Below, piece after piece: positions 21,438 to 29,159 of a stretch of DNA of 64,000 bases (positions are counted from its first letter, which is position 1; each line of letters begins with the position of its first letter). The position numbers were made by a program, and so were the translations under genes. Origin of the DNA: Euglena gracilis (lineage: Eukaryota > Euglenida > Euglenophyceae > Euglenales); contig CP154955.1 of the NCBI GenBank assembly GCA_039621445.1, positions 40,680,426 through 40,744,425 of the forward strand. Direction: 5' to 3'. The notes beneath the pieces were generated by a model, which had not been told where the DNA came from, made no database searches, and saw only the letters and a program-made list of their open reading frames with translations.

Positions 21438-21581
21438 CGCCGGCTCAGCGGTGCCCCGGCCGGCCCCCCCGAGCTGGCGGCCTTCGCGGCGCAGGAGCTC
21501 GGCAAGGCGGAGGTGGCGGCCCGCAGCCAGTGCCGGGCGGAGGAGGTGGTGCAGCGCCAGCGGCTGGCCGCCGCCCTCCGG
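21438..21581 (+). CDS. Gene 3 exon: second CRAEEVVQRQRL helix
   Basis: The exon lies between acceptor CCCTCTCAG and donor gtatgt. It reads RRLSGAPAGPPELAAFAAQE, then LGKAEVAARSQCRAEEVV and QRQRLAAALR, in phase 0 at both ends. Its last 15 residues repeat those of the preceding exon. The Ala-rich, highly GC-biased codons contrast sharply with the homopolymer-filled introns. Confidence 0.6.
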
Positions 21582-21784
21582 GTATGTGATGCTGGAGTTG
21601 GGGCATGTGCGTGCCCCCCCCCCCCTGTGTGCCCCCAGATCACAGCATGGGTTCTCAGAAATCTTCCGCACAATCTTCATCCAACGCATTTCCGTTCGCT
21701 CTTACTGATTCCTGTGGGCAGCTTGATTCACATCTGGATTGTTTGGATGTGCTTTTTTCGGATACATCCTGGACGTGTGTATCA

Positions 21785-21985
21785 CGTCCAGGAATTTTTT
21801 TTAATCGTGGACCCCGGGGGGGGGGAGGGGGGCAGGGTGGGTGGGTTCGGCCGAGCGCTCCCCGCCCCCCCCGGGGGGGGGTCCCCCCAGAGGGGGGTGG
21901 GATATACTTTTTGGCGCCGAAGGCACCGAATTTTTTTTGGAAAAATGCTGTTTTTAGCACTTTTCGCGATTTTCGGCCTTTTTTT
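21785..21985 (+). repeat. Dispersed repeat R2, copy 2
   Basis: Same landmarks as copy 1, including GGCGCCGAAGGCACCGAA and TGTTTTTAGCACTTTT, between gene 3 exons. Confidence 0.65.
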
Positions 21986-22152
21986 TTGTGGCCCCCCAGG
22001 GGGTGGGTGGGTGGGTGGCCCCCCCCTTCCCCCCCCCCCGGTCTTAAAAAAAAAACCAACACCCTGATCACGTCCATGATGGTTGTGTATTGTCCCACAG
22101 GCGGTGTGGTTTGTTCGGCCTGCAACCACCCACACAGACCCCTCTGATGCAG

Positions 22153-22234
22153 ACTTTCCCCCGTGCGCCAAACTGGTCCAGCACCGCCGCCGCTGCCAGA
22201 GAGGCTTCCTCCTCGTTTGTGGATGCCTCTCGCG
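22153..22234 (+). CDS. Gene 3 candidate short exon
   Basis: An 82-nt block between CTGATGCAG and a gtgtgg donor. It converts phase 0 of the preceding exon into phase 1 required by the next, reading TFPRAPNWSSTAAAAREASS. The only support is splice sites and phase bookkeeping. Confidence 0.35.
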
Positions 22235-22499
22235 GTGTGGTTTTTTGTGACTACACATGTCTTTTGGTCTTTTGGTTGTTCACTGGCATGATATTGAATA
22301 GTCACAGGTTATGCAGCACAATGCACAGATATGCAGAATAACATTATGCATATAGTACATGGTATGGATGTGTACACATATTATACAAAAAGCATTGAAA
22401 TGTTTATCCTTTGAAAGTTTTTTTTTTGAAAGGGACATGCTTCTGGAAGTGACTCTTTCTCACTGGGGTGTTTTTCTGACGGGGTGCCACCCATAACAG

Positions 22500-22663
22500 G
22501 AGCTACCACTGGCCTGTTGGCGTCCACTCTCGTGCGGCGGCCGGACCAGCCCGTGGACGTCCAGGAGGCCCAGGCCCGCACCCAGTACACGATGGAGGAG
22601 GTCATGGAGCGCACACGGATCCAATCGGCTCACCGCAAGGCGTTGCAGTCGCTCGCCCAGCAG
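22500..22663 (+). CDS. Gene 3 exon: RPDQPVDVQEAQART helix
   Basis: The exon reads LLASTLVRRPDQPVDVQEAQ, then ARTQYTMEEVMERTRIQSAH, ending CAG-gttccc in phase 0. The R-P-x-Q-P-x-D-x-x-E-A-Q-x-R-x-Q segment recurs in the exon at 23,947, so this helical module is duplicated. No known domain was recognised. Confidence 0.6.
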
Positions 22664-23110
22664 GTTCCCCAGTTACAATTATCAATTGGTGCTTTTCGTT
22701 AGAATTTGCTGTTACAGTCCCCTTTCACTTTTGTGCTGCTTCCAGCATTTAACCAGCACTTTGAAAAGCTTGAATATATGTTGTTTTTATAAAAAGAAAG
22801 GGTTTTGATGGTTTGGAAATTGCTTTATTCTATCTACACTCAACAAAAATTTCTTGTTTTCTTGAGGATAATACACCTGGAAAGCCAAATTTTGATGCAA
22901 ACTTGTTTATATTTGCATTTATATTATGTATGTTTGTGTATTTGTCTTTCATTTGGCATTCACTTTGAGTCATCTCGTTTTCCCTGCAGGCGCTCACCTT
23001 CTCTGCCACAATTGGCCGCAGCTTTTCGTTGACCTCAGCCTCTGCAGCCGGTTGGCCTAAAGGTCTGCCCCGAGGCGTCTTTTATCTTCTGCAGCCATAC
23101 AGTCACCAGC

Positions 23111-23325
<215 letters not shown>

Positions 23326-23946
23326 CCAAGTGCACCTTGCTCCGCCCATCACCCACTGTGACTTCCCAATCCATGACATATGCTATTTGTTAAGCCCAAG
23401 GGAATTTGATTTGGTTTTGGTCAGTGAGGTATAAAAGTGTTTAGTTAGTGCCTGTGTGACACAATCTTGGGTGGGTGGGTGGGTGGTTGACCCGCGGGGC
23501 GTGGTTCAGTGTGTTTGCAAAAAAAAATGGGTGGGTGGGTTTTTCCCTGGCAAAAGTGCCCCCCCCCAAGAACAATTTGAATCTACATGGCTGATCAAGG
23601 CCCAACACCGCTGCGGCATTTGCAGGGTAAGGTCTTCAAAAATGGGGTGTCTGAAGATTTATGCACCACAGGTGCATGAGTATTGCTGCTCCATGTTGTC
23701 CATACTGTGTACACATTGTTTTTATAGGATTTGTTTTAAGTATTTTTTGCCTTTATGTTTGAGCTTTGGTTGCTTATGTTTCCGATGCGGACATTGGCAG
23801 CCAACCGTACGCCGGTGGTTCTCGCACGCATTTGCACTGCTTTAACAAACGTTTCCTCTGAACCGGTTCCAGTTCGTGGCCGCTGCCGGTGTCGGCAACG
23901 TAGGCGGCGGGTTGGCTGTTGACCCCCCCACGCCCCCCACCGCCAG

Positions 23947-24044
23947 CGGAGGTGCCCCTGTTGGCCGTCACGGTGGCGGCGCGACCGAACCAGCCACTGG
24001 ACGCCCGGGAGGCGCAGCAGAGGATGCAGCTCGCCCTGGAGGAG
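23947..24044 (+). CDS. Gene 3 exon: second RPxQPxDxxEAQ helix
   Basis: The exon follows CACCGCCAG and reads EVPLLAVTVAARPNQPLDAR, then EAQQRMQLALEE, ending at donor gtagcg in phase 0. It is clearly paralogous to the exon at 22,500-22,663. Its start needs phase 1 while the preceding recognised exon ends in phase 0, so a small exon between them is missing from this model. Confidence 0.55.
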
Positions 24045-24235
24045 GTAGCGAGGCGGCCCCTGACGTCCAACACCCAATTCCCCCCAAACCCCCACCACAG
24101 ACCAAAGAAGGAAAGGTGTTTTTTTTGTGTGAAAAAGACGGCACAGTCCCAGCAAAGGCATTGCCAGAGTGTCCTAGCGGCTGCCATAGTCCTCCACCAA
24201 AGCTGTCCCCCACGTCACCAGTCCCAGGGTCCCAG

Positions 24236-24310
24236 GGATTTCCTCTGCCGATGGCCCGGAATCAGCTCCACACGCTGCTCCGACGAACCTTGCGGCAGGC
24301 GGTCTTGGAG
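24236..24310 (+). CDS. Gene 3 short exon (LHTLLRRTLRQAVLE)
   Basis: A 75-nt exon between GTCCCAG and the consensus donor gtgagc, phase 0 at both ends. It encodes FPLPMARNQLHTLLRRTLRQ then AVLE, another basic amphipathic helix. Confidence 0.55.
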
Positions 24311-24968
24311 GTGAGCATTCACCGCTCCTCCGCCGGTGCAAATGAAGTTGTGGATGGTAGCAGGGATGTTGGTTGGTCCTCCTCCGCTGATATGGCTCTT
24401 GTGTGTTTTTTTTAATATATCATTTGGTTGGAGGTCATTACCCTCGTGATTGCCTGTTGTGCTATTAGTTGGACAGTTGGATGAAGTTCAGTGTAAACAG
24501 GGCCCAAACGCCCAAACTTGAAAAAATGGGCAAGTGGCAAGGTCTCATCTCGTCTGCTCTAGAAAATTGTCTTCAACTGTTGCTGTGTTTCCCTCCCATA
24601 GCAGCTGTTTTTTCACCCCAGTGGCCAGCTAGAGAATGTCGAAACTGTGAACGATTTTGGTTGTTGTGAGGGTTGTGTTTCTCAAACCATCTGCCGCTTG
24701 GGGGAAGTGGGATCCGGATCATCGCATGAGAATATTCTTTCGGGCGAGCATCGTCCAATGGGCCTGTTCGGATGCCACCACGGTTACTAATATCATTTAC
24801 TTTTTTGAAACTTTGTCACATATTCTTTTGCATATTTTTCTTTTTGTTTTTCCCAACATTATTTTTTTTGGCTGCAATAGTCGCTCTGGGACTGGCTCCA
24901 GCCGCCATACTGCCCGCCCTCTGCGCCAGCGGCGCACCACCAAACCCTCCCCTCCCTCTCCCTCGCAG

Positions 24969-25124
24969 CCGGTGGAGGCCGCAGAGGCCAAAGGCCGCCG
25001 GCGCATCGTGGCAGAGATGGTGGCCGCGTGGTTCGACCTCACCGCCCGCCTGGCGGACCCCCGCCGCTCCCCGGGCAGCCCCCGCGGGTCCACCGGGCCG
25101 GTGCTGGCCGCCCCGTTCCTCTGA
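24969..25124 (+). CDS. Gene 3 exon, candidate terminal exon
   Basis: The exon follows a long pyrimidine tract and CCCTCGCAG. It reads PVEAAEAKGRRRIVAEMVAA, then WFDLTARLADPRRSPGSPRG, and ends TGA at 25,124. It joins the exon at 24,236 in phase 0. An internal donor (for instance in GCGGGTCC) could continue the gene into the later blocks at 26,057 and 27,607. Confidence 0.55.
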   Translation, partial: PVEAAEAKGRRRIVAEMVAAWFDLTARLADPRRSPGSPRGSTGPVLAAPFL

Positions 25125-26056
25125 AGTGGTGGAAGGGCGGCAGAGTTACTGGGGTTGCTCTCCGGCATTTGGCAATGTGCCCCCAAGGAATTTTGTGGGC
25201 GCTGCCTGAAGCTCTGGGGGTTGTGGTTTACCACGCTTTCTCTTGTTGTCGAACCATCAGTTTGTCATTTAAGCTGGAGGGATCCCGGTTCCACTGCAGA
25301 CCTCTTTGGGGGGGTCTCCAGCTCCCCTCCCCCAACAGCCCTCTTCTAGCTAACAATTTCTGCCCCTGGTGGGTTAGGTGAGCGACACTCTGGTTCTCAC
25401 ACCGGAAGGCTGCCCTCTCCTCCCTTCGATGTGCGTCCCAAATCCACAGATGACTCATTCGAAACCCCAAGGATGTTGCTTTTTGGCTTTCGTCGCCCAG
25501 CCAGCACAGGCGTGCACGAGAGTGTTGGTTCTGACAGCAGGCTGGACTCCCTAGGGACATCTTCACCCCCAACCAGCAACTGCGAAATGAGGTTTGCACA
25601 CGCACGTGGGCATGCAATCTGCCATGTTTATTTCTGAGATTTCGGATTCTGATTCCTAAGTTGTGGTTTGTCCAATGCACCTCCCCAGATAATGTGCCCC
25701 CGCCCTGGATCACTTCAGATTCCCAAATAATATCCATTACTGGAGGGGACACCTGTGAAAATCAACAATGCGGAAACCCATGAACAGCATTTTCTGAAAA
25801 AAAAGAGGCAGTGTGAACATCAGGCGAACATGTAAATAAATCCTGTAACATGTGCATTTTGGGTCTTTCTTTTTATGACAATTTTGCCCAAAGAGGCAAG
25901 GGGGTGTAATATTACCGGGCAGCGGAAGTCCCAGGTCGGGGGAGGGTTAATATTTGGAGGGGGGTTATAACGCATTGCTTTGCATCGGTTGACATCATTT
26001 TTGGACATATTTCAAAGGGCGATTTGCCATGTTTTTCCTTTTTTTTTGCGGCCCAG
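25125..26056. other. Spacer or intron downstream of the gene 3 candidate stop
   Basis: No coding block stands out. AT content rises, and a T-rich pyrimidine tract leads to the acceptor at 26,056. Confidence 0.4.
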
Positions 26057-26169
26057 CACTGGTCCTGCCTCCGCCCCTCAGCCCGGCCCGGATGATGGAG
26101 GAGATCCGCTGGATGCGCAGCTTCAACCGCACCGCCCAGCGTCGCGCCGGCGGCCTGGTCTTTGCCACT
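26057..26169 (+). CDS. Coding-like exon (MMEEIRWMRSFNRTAQRR)
   Basis: The exon follows a TTTTTTTTTGCGGCCCAG acceptor and reads LVLPPPLSPARMMEEIRWMR, then SFNRTAQRRAGGLVFAT, to a gtgtgg donor. The helical, Arg/Glu-rich style is like gene 3, so it is probably the same gene or a neighbour. Phases to the flanking blocks do not match directly. Confidence 0.5.
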
Positions 26170-27606
26170 GTGTGGACCATGCAACTACACTGGGATGCAT
26201 GGTCAATCCCTGCTGACTGGATTTTTCAAAGTGAAAGAGGTTCTCCGCCGGGGGAGGGGGGCGTGAGACCACGAGACAGCGAGACCTTGGGCATATGTAC
26301 ATGTGTGTACACGTATGTACACGTACGTACATACAAATGTGCCGTGTATAACGCATGGATGAAATATTGAGTCGAAAATGCCATACACAGCATTAGGCAA
26401 AGGCTCATCTATTCCTTGCGTAAGAAGACAAGGAGTTTCCAATGCTCTTCGGTGCTTTGCTGTGCTGATTAAAATTTGTGGGAAGTGCGGTATTTCATGT
26501 TGCATTGCATTCCTGCCCTTCCCCACAGGATCCCTTTCGGGAACAGCGTCCTGGGCAGCCACACTCCACCCCAGGTTTCTTCCAATCAACTTGACAAGAC
26601 CCGAGCGTTTTTCCCTGCACCCCTCGAACCCAGCACGTCTAGCGATAAAACATTATAACATAATAAACCTCCCCGGTTTATTATTTGGACATTCAAAGTC
26701 GGGGTCCAGGGGGGGGGTTTATTCTTTGGTCAAAAATCGACGCCAAAAACCCCTCCACAGGCTCCAATGGTCACTTTTTTTTGGCATTTTGGGGCTTTTT
26801 TGAGAAATGGGTGCTTTTCGTCATATTTTGTGCACCAATTTTATCCATTTTTGTGATTTTTTGCAACATTTCTGCTAATCTTTGACTCTTTTTTTCCATT
26901 GCCTTCACACCTGCCGGAGGGGGGGTTTATTATTTGGGCGGCCGAAGTCGGTCCTCGGGGGGGGGGGGGGTTATTAATTGGGGGGTTTAATTATTTGGGG
27001 GGGGTTATTATTTGGGGGGGGTTATGGTTTTCATACATTGTGTGATGTGTGCCTGTGCAGGCAGCTTTGTTTTTGTACAGAGGGGGCCCCTGCTCCGGGT
27101 TGAGGGGGGTCCAGGAACCCTCTGGAACGAATTTTTCCTTCTCTGGCGCTTTGCGGGCAAAAAATATGTTTCCCCCAAATCCATTTGTCCATTCTTGGTA
27201 AGGAAAAATCACCCGAAAACAAGCTTTGGGGCATTTTTAAGTCCCCTGAGAAAACTCTCGGCGCTTCGCACCAGGTTTTTCCCCAGGGGGGAGTCGACCC
27301 ACCCTAGGGAGGTTCTGGCCCTCCCCCGCTTAATAATTAACTTAATACCCTGTGTGTATATGTTTAATTTTCCCGACCTCAATTGACTACAATTAGACCT
27401 CATTGCCTAAATTGAGCTGCCCCACCCCGTCACACAGCCCCCCGCCCTTTTGCTCACAGCCAGGGGGTATTTTTAGTCGTGGGTCCGCTGAGCCCCCCCC
27501 CCCCCCCCGGGGGTCCCCCCAGGGGGGTGGGGTATACTTTTTGCCGTCGAATGCGCCGAAATTTTTTGAGAGGGCGCTATTTTTAGCATTTTTTGCGCTT
27601 TCACAG
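26170..27606. other. Intron with dispersed repeats R3 and R2
   Basis: Contains repeat R3 (26,665-27,020, with the TTTATTATTTGG phrase and long G runs) and repeat R2 (27,468-27,600), whose 3' edge abuts the acceptor of the next exon. No coding block was seen. Confidence 0.5.
27468..27600 (+). repeat. Dispersed repeat R2, copy 3
   Basis: A shorter copy (GTATTTTTAGTCGTGGGTCC, GGGGTATACTTTTTGCC, GCTATTTTTAGCATTTTTTG). It ends a few bases before a splice acceptor and so contributes the pyrimidine/T-rich tract. Confidence 0.6.
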
Positions 27607-27809
27607 CCGCCGCGGTGGGGGACGCCAAGCCGCCGCCAGGGCGGGCGCGGTCCAGCCCCCCGCCGCCTCGGCTGCCGCCGGTGGTGACGGCGGGGGACCG
27701 GCTGCGGGCCAAGCAGCGCCGCGACCGCCTCGCGGAGGAGGCGGAGCGGCGCATGGCGGTGGCTAGGCTGAGGGCCGTGGCCCGGAAGCCGCCGGTGTGC
27801 TGGGGCGGG
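27607..27809 (+). CDS. Coding-like exon with charged helix (DRLRAKQRRDRLAEEAERR)
   Basis: Acceptor TTTCACAG and donor gtgagg enclose a GC-rich frame reading PPPRLPPVVTAGDRLRAKQR, then RDRLAEEAERRMAVARLRAV and ARKPPVCWG. The Pro-rich start followed by a long Arg/Glu/Ala helix resembles the gene 3 modules. The intron that begins here is immediately occupied by a retroelement fragment, so the rest of this gene is not visible in the window. Confidence 0.6.
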
Positions 27810-27838
27810 GTGAGGGGAGGGGCTGGGTCATGGGAACC

Positions 27839-28921
27839 CGCAAGCCTCAACATGCACGAAATGCATATGCAGCAGTTTTATTACTCCCTGGGTTTGGGTC
27901 ATTGAGGTTTTCCCCTCTTTTGTCTCCATTGAAGAGGAAATGGAATTCCAATGTCTGCAAGTATGCCCATTTTTGGGACCCCACTGATTTCCTAGACAAC
28001 ATCATCAGGAAATCCAAACCCCTCTCAGACCTATCTGTGAAAGAGCTCAGAAACAGGCTCATCATCTGTTGGAGGCTGTTGGCCCTCCACAGGGGGGTTG
28101 ATTTAGCCAGGACACAGCGGAAAATCAGTTTTGTGGGAGAAAAAATTTTCATTTTATTGCAAAGGAAAGGATGGCAATTCCCAAGATGGGAGGAGGTTTT
28201 GATTTTGCCACACACCCCCCTCATCAGCCCTTGGCATTTGTTGAAAGAGTATGTGGAAAGGACAGCCCACATGGTTGGACACAAAAATAATTTGTTATGG
28301 TCTTTGGATGGCAAAAGACCTTTGACATCAGAAAGGGTGAATTCCCTCACCAAAGAAATTCTGCAGGAGGGGGGGGTGGACACCACCCACTGGAAACCCC
28401 ACAGCACCAGAGGGGCTGGGGTTTTATGGTGGAAAAATGCTGGTTTGCAAGTGGAAGAAGTCCAGCAATTGGGTCAGTGGAAAAATTTTGGGGCATTCCA
28501 AGCCCATTATTTGAGGCTCGGTGTTGTGTCAAAAATTCAAACAATTATGGCCCAAAGGGGGGTGCACAGTACCTCACCATCTCGCAGTGCGGAGCCCGAA
28601 TGGTCTCGGACTCCCACGACAGAGGAAGGGGGAGGAAGGGACCAAGAGGGCGAAGCACAAGAAGATGGTGAACCCAACCCTCCCACCCAAAAAATCAGCA
28701 GAACAAGAAAGACATCCAAACCAGAAAGGGGACCCCCGACCAAGCAGCCCCAACCACCCACCCAGAAACACACCAGAAAGAGACCACCATCCCCACAAGG
28801 GGGGGGCCCCCCCACCAAGCGACCCTGGGAGAGGGGGGGGGCAGGGCCACGACGGTTCAGCTTCGCCAAGGTGTCGGAGGAGGCCTCATCATCGCCAACT
28901 CCGGCAACAAAGGCGCAGTAA
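27839..28921 (+). CDS. Tyrosine recombinase (YR) of element D1, 5'-truncated
   Basis: About 360 residues without a native start. Visible catalytic elements are the first Arg in LLALHRGVDLART, the His-x-x-Arg box as PHSTRGAG (codons 28,400-28,411), the second His/Trp position as LGQWKN, and the nucleophile Tyr in AHYLRLG (codon 28,508-28,510). All are in one frame, making this the only visible copy of the family with the entire catalytic core uninterrupted. The C-terminal tail is Pro/Gly/Lys-rich and overlaps the inverted repeat. It would cut and join circular cDNA during integration of DIRS/Ngaro-type elements. The amino-terminal DNA-binding part is missing. Confidence 0.8.
   Translation, partial: RKPQHARNAYAAVLLLPGFGSLRFSPLLSPLKRKWNSNVCKYAHFWDPTDFLDNIIRKSKPLSDLSVKELRNRLIICWRLLALHRGVDLARTQRKISFVGEKIFILLQRKGWQFPRWEEVLILPHTPLISPWHLLKEYVERTAHMVGHKNNLLWSLDGKRPLTSERVNSLTKEILQEGGVDTTHWKPHSTRGAGVLWWKNAGLQVEEVQQLGQWKNFGAFQAHYLRLGVVSKIQTIMAQRGVHSTSPSRSAEPEWSRTPTTEEGGGRDQEGEAQEDGEPNPPTQKISRTRKTSKPERGPPTKQPQPPTQKHTRKRPPSPQGGGPPTKRPWERGGAGPRRFSFAKVSEEASSSPTPATKAQ
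28605..28671 (+). repeat. 67-bp inverted repeat arm, left (element D1)
   Basis: Starts CTCGGACTCCCACGACAGAG and ends AAGAAGATGGTGA. It is a perfect reverse complement of 28,985-29,051. The preceding GTGCGGAGCCCGAATGGT is the motif shared by the ends of all DIRS-like copies in the window. Confidence 0.9.
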
Positions 28922-28984
28922 GAAGCACCCCCCGCGCACGCACAAACACACCAGAACAGAACAGCCGGCAAGGAAAGCAGGACC

Positions 28985-29051
28985 TCACCATCTTCTTGTG
29001 CTTCGCCCTCTTGGTCCCTTCCTCCCCCTTCCTCTGTCGTGGGAGTCCGAG
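28985..29051 (-). repeat. 67-bp inverted repeat arm, right (element D1)
   Basis: Perfect complement of the left arm, about 310 bp downstream. Together with the homologous leader sequence beside it, this is read as the terminal inverted repeat paired with an internal complementary region. Confidence 0.9.
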
Positions 29052-29159
29052 GGTGGGTGTCGGGGACGAGGCAGCCGGCCGGGGGGCTGGGGTCTCGGCT
29101 CCGACACTCGCAGGGGGGGCGCCGGGTGTGAACAATTTGCAGAATTTGCAGAAATTTCT

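Larger units (their letters stand above)
27839..29052 (+). mobile_element. DIRS-like (tyrosine recombinase) retroelement fragment D1, 3' end with inverted repeat
   Basis: A 5'-truncated element inserted just after the host exon donor at 27,810. It holds most of a tyrosine recombinase. It ends in a perfect 67-bp inverted repeat: 28,605-28,671 (inside the recombinase C-terminal coding region) pairs with 28,985-29,051. The segment at 28,917-28,985 (CAGTAAGAAGCACCCC...) is homologous to plus-strand 55,849-55,915, the leader region of the minus-strand elements near 55 kb. Relative to the coding direction it is therefore the inverted terminal repeat at the right end. This is the layout expected of DIRS-type elements. 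Confidence 0.75.
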
